Assembly (NCBI GenBank): GCA_019137255.1
Contig: WPDH01000163.1
Span: forward strand, 28,509-92,508
Reading direction: 5' to 3'
DNA from: Corinectria fuckeliana
Taxonomy: Eukaryota > Ascomycota > Sordariomycetes > Hypocreales > Nectriaceae
Length of the DNA: 64,000 nt
The position numbers were made by a program, and so were the translations under genes. Of this stretch, positions 1 to 10,970 are shown one piece after another. The notes below the pieces were generated by a model. That model was given only the letters and a program-made list of their open reading frames with translations, was not told the origin of the DNA and did no database searches. Numbering within the stretch: position 1 is the first letter of the stretch; every line of letters begins with the position of its first letter.

Positions 1-499
1 GTCTTTTAACTAGTTCTTCTAAGTATAGTAAGAGTTATAATAAGAATACTATTTCGCTCTTTATAAGCTCTCTTATAATTTAGTATAAGATATATTACTC
101 TAGATTAATAATTCTAGCTCTAGTAGAGTCCTCTTAGCTTTCTTAATAGGCTGTTTCTCACTGAGTATTCTCTAACTGCTCTTAGGTTACACCTGCTTAT
201 CTCTAAGCTTAGGTAACTATAGAGATAAACACTTCTTATATCTAACTTTCCTAGTCTTCCTAGGGAGTTTAAGGTGAGAGGTGCCCCTTTTAGACTTATT
301 ATCTTATAAGGTCTCTAAGACTTACTTATACTACTTGTATATATACTCTTATAGTTTCTATCTTACCTCTAATATTAGTAATTATTTGTTATATATTTAG
401 CGATAGATCTTTAACTATTTATAGCTTTATCATAAGAGTAGGTAGTATATTATTATAGCTGACCTTACCCTCTATATAGTTAGAATATCTTAATAGTCT

Positions 500-1650
500 A
501 TCTATAGGGTTTTAAATCCTAAGGTGGTATTTAATATTAAAGTTAAAAGGTGCTAACTTATATACCTAATAAGTAAGCCTTTCTTAGAGGTCTTACACTA
601 GTATAGTAATTACTCTCTTAAGTACTATATAGTTTATTAGTAAAAGAAACCTATCTAAAAGTCTTAACAGGTAATAGCTTTAGTGCTTAAGGCTTTTAAT
701 AACAGCTAATAGCTCTTATTACCTTATACTCTACTATTACTTTATATCTATAAGCTTATATAATATATAAGTAATAAGTCTCTATTAATTATTAAACAGT
801 TATATTAAGATCTCTAAGATTACTTATAAGGATATATCTATTTCTACTTGTGTATACTTAGTAGGGTCCTAATATTATAAAATAGTCACTAAGTAGAATA
901 CACACTTAAGAGTTTAGAATGCTATTTCCTTCTTCTCTCCCTATTAAAACCTTTTAGCTCTTTTATCTTATTTTAGCTAGGCTGTTAAGAGGGTGGTAAT
1001 TCTAGAGTACTTTATAATAAACTTCTAGTAGAAGTTATAAAATCCTTAAAAAACTTAAATATCTTTAATATTCTTTAGTATTAGCTACTTAGCGATTACA
1101 CAAACTTTAGAGGGGTCTATTTTTAACCCCTCCTAGGTAATAATATACCTTAGGAACTTAACTTCCTATTAGTAGAATATATATTTTAATAGCTTAGTAT
1201 ACAGTTAGAAGCTTTATAGTCTGTAAAGTACCTCTTTAATATTCTTAGTATACTGTTTTTTAGTTTTTAAGTATATAATAATATTATTTAGGTATATAAT
1301 ATAGTAAGTATTTAGCAACCTAGTGAGTGCTTAGTAAATATATGCTTAAAATATAGCTAAGGTATTAGTTAATCTAAATAGTATAATAGTATATTTAAAG
1401 TGACTATATCTTATATAAAACATGGTTTTCCACTAGTTATCTAGCTTAATTTAGATATAGTAATATATATTATAAATATTAATCTTTAAGATTTATTTTA
1501 CCCCTAATAATTAATCTAATAGATTACTAATTAATAGTAACAGATAATAGTTTTTTATTATAATAGTGTTAAGACCTTTATAGTTTATATAAATCTGGAT
1601 TTCTCTATTCTTTTTTAGTATAAAAAGAATAAGTATACTAGCTTTACTTA
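500..1650 (-). pseudogene. Ty3/gypsy retrotransposon pol ghost (reverse transcriptase and RNase H)
   Basis: On the minus strand one frame keeps the order of a Ty3/gypsy polymerase, broken by many stops that look like RIP-changed Gln and Trp codons. Around 1592-1640 it reads ILFILKKNREI, followed by NYKGLNT (1563-1590), matching the start of the RT palm. Near 1306-1400 come WKTMF, RYSHF and an FGLTNAPATF-like stretch, then TRLLNT. Downstream at 836-868 is DPTKYTQVEID, the RNase H start, and at 683-715 ELLAVIKSL, the RNase H Glu motif region. FNFNIKY near 524-551 precedes a pre-integrase linker. Integrase would lie beyond the left edge. No function remains. Confidence 0.75.
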
Positions 1651-4479
1651 TAGAATATCTAATCTAACTGTTTGTTATATTTTTAGTAATATATTTATAA
1701 ATAACTTAAGCTTGCTTCTTATTAGTAAGATATATTTATTCTAGTAGAGGTTTCCTCTCTAGTTATAAGTTAATTAAGTGTTTTACCCCTTCTAGTAGTA
1801 GTAGAGTCTTTAATACTTTCTTACTAAAGGTTTCTCTTTCTAACTCTAGTTTAGCTAGTAAGATATTATCTTCTTATTCCTCTAAATCCTCTTTTAGAAC
1901 GGGTATTAGCCACTTATCTAGCAATAGTATACTATTAATATATATAATAAATACCTTTTTGTTATCTTCTACTAAGCTCTTTATAAAAGATATAAGGTCT
2001 TAAACTAAAACAGGTTTATAAGTCTATATATATGTTTAGGTATTAATTATAATACCTTCTTCTCTTATCACTTAAGTAGATAGAAGTAAGTTACTAGCCC
2101 CTTTTAGGTGTTATACTTTTATAAACAGCTTTCTTACTTTCCTAGGGAACTCTTAGTGATTTAGTAGGAAGAAGGTTAGCTAGTAGGCTAATAAGAGAAG
2201 AGTGATTATCTTATTAAAGCTAGCTAGGTTTAGTACCTTCTAATCTAGATTAGACTTAAGACTTAACTTTTATACTAGTTGTTAGCTAATAAGGTTAACT
2301 TATATATAGGTGTTTATATCTATCTTAACTTCTTCTTTAGTAAATATTTATATAATAAGTATCTTATCTTATATAATTACTCTAATTAGTATTAGCTTAG
2401 GTTTTAGTATAAGAGGTATAATAATTATTCTTATGCCTACTTGTTTTCTAATAAGTTAATATCCTTAAGATAGGTTATAATAGCCTATATAGTAGCTATA
2501 TCTTAGGTAGCCTTTCTTTTATTTAACTATCTTATAGTTCTTTAGGGTGCCTTATAATTTAAAGCATAATATTCTTTTTTGTTATAATTATAGCAGGTAA
2601 TCCCTCTAAGAAACTAACTTAATAAGTAGTTATCTACTACTTATTATTTATTATTACTAGCTAGCTAGAGTCTTTTATTAGTTAACTTATTAGTATTTTA
2701 AGTTCTTAACTTACTTAAAGGGCAGGTCTAACAGTTTGTTATTTAGGTCTTTTATAAACCCTCCTAAGTATTAGTAAAGCTGCTTCTCTTTTAGTTATTA
2801 CTCCTTAAGTAGTTATCACCTTTAAGGTATTACTATTACTATTAAGCTTTCTAAGCTAGTTCTCTTACCTTTAGGATATCTATTTATAGTCTTTAAAGCT
2901 TCTTCTTAACCCTAGTTTATAATCTATAATAGTATTAGTATGCTAAGATCTTATCTTTCTTAGGCTTCTTAGTGCTAAAAGAGTTATAAATTAATCTTTA
3001 CATATTAAAGTAGTTTATTAGTAACTATCCTACATCCTATTAGAGGTAGGTAAGGTTTTCCTATAGTTTAATTACTTATTATTTTAGATCTATATATAGT
3101 CTTCTTATAAAGTTTATAAAGTCTAACTATAAGAGGTCTTATATAGTGCTTAAGTAGTCTCTCTATTCTGTCTATAGGATTTTAGAGAGGTAGGTAGTTA
3201 ACTAGAGTATTTTCTAGTGATAAGTTGTAAACTCTTATATATTATTTACTAACTGTATAACACAAATCTAATTATTAATTTATATGCTTATTATATCTTT
3301 CTTAAGAGACTTATAAGAGTATTAAGGTAGTCTTTTATACTCTTTTAGCTTATTACTACTAGATTTTATAGCTAGCTTTTTAAGTAGCTATTCCTAAAAT
3401 TAATAATCTTCCTCTTATATTTTATAGTCCTCTTCTTATTAAGATACTATTATTAAGACTAATTCCTAAAGGGTTAAAATATCTTTCTTAAGGCTAATCA
3501 CTTAGTAATAGTATTCTAAGGAGGTTCTTAATTAGGATTATTATCTTATATGCGATTAGGATTATATAGATAATTAGTCTTTATTATTATTATATATATC
3601 TAATATTAGGGTTTCTCTCTTATTAAGATTATAATTCTTATAAGTAGTCTTTAAGTTCTCTCTTAGCGCTTATTATAACCTAGCTTTATATAGGGGAGAG
3701 GGTATTCTTTCTAGTGACACCTCTTAGCCTAGCGTGAGGTCTAGTATAAGGGGTATTTCCTAAGAGGGTCTCTCCTCTATAAGGAGGGTATTAATTAGAT
3801 TAATCTCTTTCTCTACCTAATTAGTAGGTGTGAGTTTGTTTATTATTATTAATAGTTATCCTACACTTATTATATACTTATTATGCTCTGCAGGGGATCT
3901 TATATAACCTCTTATTTTATATTATATACTAGTAACCTAGGTAGGGTATAAAAGTAGAAGGATTATAAGGGTTAGTCTTACTAGAGTGTAAATATAGAGA
4001 TTATAAAGGTAGGTATTAGTATATTATAAAGCTTTCACTTAATAAGTATTTAGTGAGTACTTATTTAGCATTCTTAAAGGGGCTGCTAGCCTACTATTTA
4101 GGCAAGCCCTAAGGTTAAGCCCTAAAGGCTTATATTAGGTATTAATAGAGTTAGTGCTAACTATTATAAGAGATTTTTAAGTTAGCTAAACTTAATAACT
4201 TTATATACTTAGGTAAGATAACTTTTATCTACTATTATTATAAGGCCTAGTAAGCTACTCTTATATTTTTAAATATCTTAGCAGGCTAGAAATTATCTAG
4301 ATTATAGCTAGTTAGTCTAGTAAAACTCTTACTAAACCTTATAACTAGTAAGTTAAATATCTACTTATAAATACTACCTAAGATAATAGTAAACCTATTA
4401 GAAATAACTATTAAAATGCTTTTATTATTATAGCAGCTAAAATCTATACTTTTAATTATCTTTTTATTAGTATTACTTA

Positions 4480-4756
4480 ATAGATTTACCTAGCTTTTTC
4501 TAATAAAGGTTACTAAGAGATTAGACTATTAAAATATAAGATTAGCTACTTAAGAGAAGAAACTAATAGTCTTATAAACTAAATTAGAAGAATTAAAACC
4601 TAAAAAGAGAAGAAAGCTTATATTTAATACTAATTTATGCTTTATATAAGTTTTAGATATAGTAAAGGCTTAGAAACTAATAAAGGAAATATTAGATCTG
4701 CTAAGAATATTAAAAAAATATAAGAAAATTAGATTTTAGGATATGTGTTTTAAGTA
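4480..4756 (+). pseudogene. DNA-transposase C-terminal ghost (pogo/Fot-like DDE family, tentative)
   Basis: A plus-strand frame with few stops reads as a leucine-rich coiled coil, then the basic stretch KLEELKPKKRRKL, then IVKA followed by a stop where a Gln codon (CAG to TAG) is expected, then KEILDLLR and RFQD-like residues up to about 4756. A coiled coil followed by a basic PKKRRK segment is common at the end of fungal pogo/Fot-type DDE transposases. The stops fit RIP. The DDE core upstream could not be read with confidence, so the family is an inference. Confidence 0.45.
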
Positions 4757-4851
4757 GCAGCTTAACCTTTCAAATAGCGAAAAAATGCCTGATTTCTAGC
4801 GTTGTGTTGTTATTTAATTGATAAGTGTTCATTAAGGGTGAGTTTCGTGAT

Positions 4852-4903
4852 GTTGCGAAAAAGTGGTCTAGAAGGGGGGGTGGTCCAGAAGTGGGGGGGG
4901 GGA
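4852..4903 (+). repeat. G-rich direct repeats at the transposon/island boundary (possible terminal repeat)
   Basis: Two near-copies follow one another: AAGTGGTCTAGAAG plus a run of G, then TGGTCCAGAAGTG plus a run of ten G. They lie about 100 bases beyond the transposase-like frame, where the terminal inverted repeat of a DNA transposon would be. From about 4760 onward CpA and TpG are present again, so this end escaped RIP. I did not find the matching left terminus in the window, so the terminal-repeat reading is an inference. Confidence 0.4.
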
Positions 4904-5182
4904 CTTATGTACTAGGTAGGACATTAGTGCATTCGGATAAGTATCAGGGCGTCAGGTCCCCAGGGCACTAAGATACTTAGTACTTACATAGTAGTACTTA
5001 GTGTCAACGCGAATGACGGGTTGGTACGTGCTTGCCTGATCCCGGCCTGCCTGGCATTCCACATCGCCCGGAGAGATTCTGCCGGCTTTTCGCACCTCAC
5101 CGCCTTTGTCCGCCTCGTCCTATTGTCTGCTCGTGAGCTGAGCTTTGTCGACGGACTCCAACCCGCCTCATCGTTTCCCGAC
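4904..5182. promoter_or_regulatory. Short upstream region of BUR1
   Basis: Only about 280 bases separate the end of the transposon DNA from the BUR1 start codon. The sequence has normal composition and includes a small near-palindromic TACTTAGTACTTACATAGTA stretch at about 4974-4995. It must hold the BUR1 core promoter and 5' UTR unless these extend into the RIP block. No clear TATA box was identified. Confidence 0.45.
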
Positions 5183-7193
5183 ATGGATCGACCGATAGAT
5201 ACCCTGGCAGGCGGTCCTTCTCCGCGGGCCTTTGCCCTCAGCCATGCGCGGCCGCGATCCAGCTTTCAAGGCTGCTCGCGCATTTCCGACTATGAACTGC
5301 AAGGCAAGCTGGGCGAGGGCACATTCGGGTATGACCTCTCAACCTCTCTGCCTACCTACCTTTCTCCCTATCCCATCCTAACATGTCTTGCCTTTCTACC
5401 TATCTGCCTATCCTGCGATCAATTCTGCTAACACTGCTTCCAGTGAGGTCCACCGTGCCCGATCGCGGAAAACCGGCGCCCTCGTCGCCTTGAAGAAAAT
5501 CATTATGCACCACGAAAAGGATGGCGTATGTCATGCTCGAGCCGCCTCTTCCGACCTCACCTTTCTGACCCCATCCAGTTTCCCATCACGGCCCTCCGCG
5601 AGATTAAGCTTCTCAAGCTCCTGTCACATAAGAACATCCTTAGGCTCGAAGACATGGCTGTCGAACACCCTTCTAGACCTGGTGAGTACTCGCCTCTTCT
5701 CCTCTAGCCTTGCGTTGTCTTTGTTTGCTCATGCGAATTACCACAGCCGAAAAGCGCAAGAAACCCATCATATACATGATCACACCCTACATGGACCACG
5801 ATCTCTCTGGTCTGCTCGACAACCCCTCAGTCCATTTCAAAGAAGCTCAGATCAAGTGCTACATGCTGCAGCTGCTTGAGGGCCTCCGCTACCTCCACGA
5901 GAACCAAATCCTCCATCGCGACATGAAGGCGGCCAACTTGCTCATCAACAATCAAGGCATTCTCCAGATTGCCGACTTCGGTTTGGCTAGACACTACGAG
6001 GGCCAGACTCCCCAGTCCGGTCAGCCTATAGGCGAAGGGCGTCGAGAGTACACCGGTCTGGTAGTTACGAGATGGTACCGACCCCCCGAGCTGTTGCTGC
6101 AGTTGCGACAATACACCCCCGCTATTGACGTATGGGGAGTAGGGTAAGCACTTGAGTCACTCATTCTATCCTTTTTGTTGCCACCCTAACACTGGAGATA
6201 GCTGCGTCTTCGGTGAAATGTTGGTGCGAAAACCGATCCTGGCTGGCGAGAGCGATGCTCACCAGCTGGAAATCATCTGGGACCTTATGGGTTCCCCTAC
6301 TGAAGACAATATGCCCAAGTGGAGAACGTTGCCAGGCGGGGAGCATTTGAATACACGACCCCGACCTGGGAACATTCAGAATCGATTTAGAGAGTAAGTT
6401 ATCGCGTCGTCCCAACACTCACCATAGACTCGAGGACTAACATCCGCCTCTCAGGTACGGCTCAGGAACCATCGCGCTTCTCAAAGAGCTACTGAGATTA
6501 GACTGGCGAACTCGAATCAACGCAGTCGACGCACTGCAGCACCCATACTTTAAGATGCAGCCCCTCCCACTGGAGCCGCATGAGATTCCATTTTACGAAG
6601 AGAGCCACGAGCTGGACCGAAGAAAGTTCCACGACCGAAAGGCCGCTCTCCCTCCGGCTCCTAAGGGAGGAACCGTGGGAATCGGCCCAGACGCGAATGG
6701 CGCCACAGCCGGCTTCAACAGTAGCGATGCGTACGGCAACGGCCGCAACGGAGTCAACAGCGGTCGGTACCGGAACGCACCCGACGACCGCCGACCTGTG
6801 TGGCAGCAGCGGGACCGAGGAGCACCACACCCTCGCCCACCGCCGGTTGATGATAGCGCTCGAGATCGAGGCCCTCGGGGTCGGGGTGCAGCTGGGCCTC
6901 GAGGTGGTCCGGAGATCGATACGTACATCCCGGCTTATAAACGGGATGACGGAGCTCCCCGGCGAAGGGATGATCGCCTACCCAGGGACGATCGCCTACC
7001 TAGGGACGACCGCCTTCTTAGAGACGATCGCCCTCCGAGAGACGACTGGCCCCGAGACGAACGCCGGCGCCGCAATAGCCGAGAAGATCGACGCTACGAC
7101 CGGGAACGCGGAACCATGAGCCGCAGCCGATCGCCTCGACATGAGCGATCGCGAGACCGGGAGAGGACGGACCGTGATGTGTACCGAAGATAG
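5183..7193 (+). CDS. bur1: Cyclin-dependent kinase BUR1 (CDK9 orthologue)
   Basis: Nuclear kinase that with a Bur2-type cyclin phosphorylates the Spt5 C-terminal region and the Pol II tail to promote elongation. Six exons: 5183-5328, 5444-5525, 5579-5681, 5747-6143, 6202-6393 and 6455-7193, with canonical introns of 53-115 nt, giving 552 residues. Kinase motifs in order: glycine loop GEGTFGEV (45-51), Lys66 in ALKK, FPITALREIKLL (77-88; PITALRE is the original name of human CDK9), HRDMKAANLL with Asp169, DFG at 187-189, and the activation segment ending VVTRWYRPPELLL. After the kinase domain comes an Arg/Asp-rich tail with tandem RDDRLP-type hexapeptides (about 6960-7045) and RS dipeptides. 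The start is the first ATG upstream of SDYELQGKLGEG. The length and tail fit fungal BUR1 better than CTK1. Confidence 0.95.
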
Positions 7194-7495
7194 AATATTC
7201 GGCCCCTCTTAGGGTTGGGGAAGGCAATGAGATTGGCGTTGAACAGTGATTAAACACAACATGCAAAGCTGCACAAAGCAGCAGGCACGGCGCAAGAGGG
7301 CAGGATTAGGGTTATGGACTACATTATCTAGCCAGGTGACGGAAGCATATCATCCAAACACCTGGAAGGGTGCAGCGCAACTTGAGTGAGTTGACGCCGC
7401 TTTGGGGTATTCTTAATATGCTAGAGAAGCTTAAACTTTTACTATGTATTCGTACTAAAGCATCTACATCTCAAGCAGAAACAACCACGGGTACT
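7194..7495. other. Convergent 3' intergenic spacer
   Basis: The spacer between the stop codons of BUR1 (+) and the membrane-protein gene (-). It would hold both 3' UTRs and polyadenylation signals. I see no gene or repeat in it. Confidence 0.6.
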
Positions 7496-8209
7496 TTAGT
7501 ACTCAGAGTCGTCATCCTCCTCGTGAATGGTCTGTGATAGTAATCCTGCAACGGGTCTGCGGCGGTGCGAGGGCGAGTCAAGCCATTGCCAGTCGAGGTC
7601 GGTGGAGGAAGAATCGCGTAGGTTTTGGGAGTCTTGAAGGCAGCTCTGCTTAGAGCTGGACCGCTCTGTGGAGGTGTCGTCGTCTTGCATGCCAAGGCTG
7701 GAGGTGATGAGGGAGGACGAGATGGCGATGACGACACCGGCGAAGATGCCGACGCCTGCTGCTGCTCCGAACTAGTAGATTGTGTTAGGGGTTATATTCG
7801 GACAATTGACCATCTACGTCAATGTGAACAACGAAACAAAGGCTTTCTCACAAATGTGTATAACGGCTACGGGCCCAGAGTCAGCTACGCCAGTCCGCTT
7901 CATATTCTGGAGTTTGGACTGTCTCACCTCCAGGCTGATAAAGAAGGCAACCACGGCCTGAGCCCCGGCGAGGGAAAAGGACACGAGGTAGATGGCGGGG
8001 GCGAAGAGCGTGAGGAGGAGGCCGGTGACGAGGCGTAGGGGATAGAGGACGAGGTGGAAGGGAAGGGCGAGGATGGAGAGCAATTGGGACAGGCGGAGGG
8101 TCCAGTGGATGGAGCCGAGGAAGGCGAAGATGGCGGCGAGGCCGTCGAGGACGAGGGACGGGATGGAGTGGGAGGAGGTGGGGGGTTCGATTGTGGATGG
8201 GTCGGCCAT
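7496..8209 (-). CDS. Small multi-pass membrane protein of unknown function, with a 15-nt microexon
   Basis: I do not recognise a named family, though the sequence looks like a conserved fungal protein. Three exons on the minus strand: 8209-7928, a microexon 7866-7852 encoding PLYTF, and 7771-7496, giving 190 residues. Both introns (61 and 80 nt) have GTGAG donors, TAG acceptors and CTGAC or CTAAC branch-like sites. Hydrophobic stretches at about residues 19-36, 42-58, 62-92 and 97-120 suggest three or four membrane segments. The last (GAAAGVGIFAGVVIAISSSL) is Gly/Ala-rich. The soluble tail is Ser/Asp-rich and ends EEDDDSEY. Skipping the microexon keeps frame, so the exact model should be checked with cDNA. 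Convergent with BUR1. Confidence 0.75.
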
Positions 8210-9300
8210 GTTGGGCTGGGTTGGCGATGGTGATGTTGGTGTTGTGTCGTAGGCAGAGCGAGGTGTAAGCTGTAGCTGGGAGCTAGGTACCTAAGTTACG
8301 ACATTGCCAAAGTCGATTTGAACGGGGCTTTGTGTGGTAAGTAGTCCGTAAAAGAGGATCACTGAGAGGGCTTCCTTCTCGGAAGAGAGAGAGTCGGTTG
8401 ATGGCGTCCCTTGGTTTGAATGTATGTAGATGCGGATGATGTACGAGGCAAGTACAGGAGCTTAGGAGCTTCTCTCCACTGTGGCATGCCAGCCCCAGCC
8501 ACTGACGGATGCGACACTGGATACCTGCGCTGTACCTTGGCCAGCGTGCAGAGTCTCGGTATATCTCAAGTCACTTCACAGTCGCCTGTTACCAATCACT
8601 AGTAAGTACTCCCTCTCGCATCGCATCCGTCTCCCTCCCACCTTTCGCACGTTCATCTCTCTCCACTCCACTCCACTCTCCCCGCGATACCTACTTCGCT
8701 ACAACGACAGCGACAGCGACAGTGACACCAAAACGGGGTGGATAGAACATTCGACAGACCCAGCGCTGGCGATCAATCCCACGACACAGTGTGCGACAAA
8801 TCCCATCGTCACCGCACCACGCGAGGCAAATCTCGTCCTCCCCACTCGACGACTTGATGGTTTGTCTCTTTTGACGGCTCCCCCCCCCCCCTCCCGCGCT
8901 ACACAAACCGCCGCCGTGCATTGGGCGCGTCCGTCAATTTTACTCGGGGACCGGCTGATGCGATATCAACGCCGTTTTTGCTGTTGGATGCCCGTGTCGT
9001 CATTGTGATAGACGGGGGAAGAAAAGAGGGAAGAACAGAATAGAGGACCGACGACGACTTGATAACTTGGCTGTGACGACGGTTACTTACATACAGTACG
9101 AGTCTCTGGGCGCTATCGCGATAAGCCCGCGGGCTCCATTCGTCCCTCCCGCCCGCCCGCCCGCCCACCTTCAACCTCACATCCCACATCCCACCTCCAC
9201 ACTTCCGACCCCCGATTTCCAACCGCCAGCCTCCTTCCTGCCTTCAACCTCCGAGCCCATACAGAGGTATCGGGGCTCTTCCCCTTCTCGCCCAGCGACC
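8210..9300. promoter_or_regulatory. Divergent promoter region, membrane-protein gene / SNF1 beta
   Basis: About 1.1 kb between two divergent start codons. It contains low-complexity tracts, including GACAGC repeats (8704-8725), a C10 run near 8881 and CCCG repeats (9148-9168), plus a TAGGTACCTAAG motif near 8285. The CT-rich stretch just before 9301 fits the 5' UTR of the SNF1 beta gene. I see no coding gene here. Confidence 0.5.
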
Positions 9301-10970
9301 ATGGGCAACAACGCGTCATCCTCGTCCAAGCCCGTGACGCCCACGGCAACCGCGTCATCCACTCCGTCGGCGTCGGCCCCGGGCTCCGGCCACGACTCGC
9401 CTCGGCAGCACCGCAAAGACGCCCGCAATATCATCCCCGCCCACACCACCCACCGCTCCGTTGCGCCCCCGGAGCCCTCCCTCGCCCAGGCCCAGGGCTC
9501 CACCGCCGTCAACCGGCCCAAGAGCCTGCCGTCCACCGCCGTCTCCTCCCTCAGCGGCTCTCCTCACAGCAACGCCTCTGCTTCCGTCAAGCCTCCGGCC
9601 GCCGCCGCCGCCGCCGAGGCCAAGCCCGCCGAGGCCAAGCCTGCTCCTCGCTATGAGCCCTCCAAACCCGTCGCCGTGCCCATAGAGTCCTCCTCTCTCC
9701 GTTCCCACCACTCCGCCCAGGCTGAAGGACCCCTCGTCTCCAACAACAGCATCACCGACATATACCTGACTCGTCCCCCGCGACTGCCCCTCCCCATTGA
9801 GGAGGAGGTTCACACCCCTGGCTCCCCCATCCTCGCCCCGGAGGAGGACCGAGCTATCCCGGATATCGAGCTCATCGACTCATCCGACGGTATGACCCGC
9901 AAGAGCTCCGCCCTCAGCGCCACTACCGTCGACGAGGAGGAGGGCGAGGAACTGCGCGTCGACAAGACGAGGCCAACCGTACCTACCAAGCTCGAGTGGT
10001 GCCACGGTGGTGAAAAAGTCTACGTGACAGGCACCATATTTCAGTGGAATCGAAAGCAGCGTCTCCATCCAGTGTAAGTCGTCGACCCCCTTACTAGTTC
10101 TTTCCATGGTTACCTCAGTCCGAGACATTGGCACGGTTGCGCGCCGTCTCTGTGCTGCAATGGCTGCCTTATCTATGCTCAACCGTCTCGGATGCGTGAC
10201 ACGCGGCCCAGCCCTGATACGCTGCAGCAAGGGTCGTGTTAATATAGGCTCTGCTGTATATCTGATTCGGGATGCTGACATGGCCGGAAAATAGAGAGGA
10301 CAGCCCCGACTGCTACGCCGCCACCATCCACATCCTCCCCGGCACTCACCATGTCCGCTTCCTGGTCGACGGAATCATGCAGACGTCTCCGGACCTGCCT
10401 ACGACGGTCGACTTCGGGAACAACCTCGTCAACTACATCGAAGTCAATCCGGACGACGCCCTGCAGGTCACTCCCACGCAACCCGTGCCTAAGCCCGTCG
10501 AGGCCCAGCCCACGACCCAAACGCACGAGCAGCTGCCCAAGCAGCCTGAGCAGCAAAAGCCCAAAGAAAAGGAGGTGCCTCCCATCGAGAACTACCGCAA
10601 CCCGATCCCCGCGTACCTGCTCGACTTTGACCAGCCCGAGGACTCGCCCGCTTATCAGTATGCTGTCTCGGCCATCGAGAAGCTGCCCAACCCGCCGTCC
10701 TTGCCAGGCTTCCTCAGCAAGCCTGTGCTGAACGCAGCGACGCTCATGAAGGACGACAATAGCGTCCTCAACATGCCCAACCATACCATTTTGAACCACC
10801 TTGCCACCAGCAGCATCAAGAACAACATCCTAGCTGTCTCAGCAACGACTCGATACAGGAACAAGGCAAGACCTCCTCATTGGCAGGAGACTTGGAGAGA
10901 CCATAGCTAACTTGGCGGGTAGTATGTCACGACTATCATGTACAAGCCCACCTCAACAGACGAGGGCTGA
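9301..10970 (+). CDS. SNF1/AMPK complex beta subunit (Gal83/Sip2 type)
   Basis: Scaffold subunit that joins the SNF1 kinase to its gamma subunit and sets its location in the response to glucose limitation. Exons 9301-10073, 10295-10865 and 10923-10970 give 463 residues. The start MGNNAS is an N-myristoylation consensus. A Ser/Pro/Ala-rich disordered region follows, including an Ala run near residue 100. The glycogen-binding CBM48-like domain begins at about residue 231 (LEWCHGGEKVYVTGTIFQW) and continues across intron 1 to VDFGNNLVNYIEV. The C-terminal interaction domain runs from about NYRNPIPAYL to the end, closing with KYVTTIMYKPT. The last intron (10866-10922, 57 nt) has a GC donor (AAG/GCAAGA), a GCTAACT branch site and a TAG acceptor. 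Without removal the conserved C-terminal strand is lost. Confidence 0.93.

Larger units (their letters stand above)
1..4760. repeat. RIP-degraded AT-rich transposon block (left)
   Basis: Very AT-rich DNA with stop codons in every frame. CpA and TpG dinucleotides are almost absent (the first 120 bases contain none), while TpA, CTTA and TAAG strings abound. This is what RIP leaves in filamentous ascomycetes: C-to-T change, preferentially at CpA, acting on both strands of repeats. Two element types can still be read through the damage, a Ty3/gypsy pol region on the minus strand and the end of a DNA transposon on the plus strand. The part from about 1.7 to 4.1 kb should hold the gag/protease side of the gypsy element, but I could not read it with confidence. 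The block starts outside the window. Confidence 0.9.
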
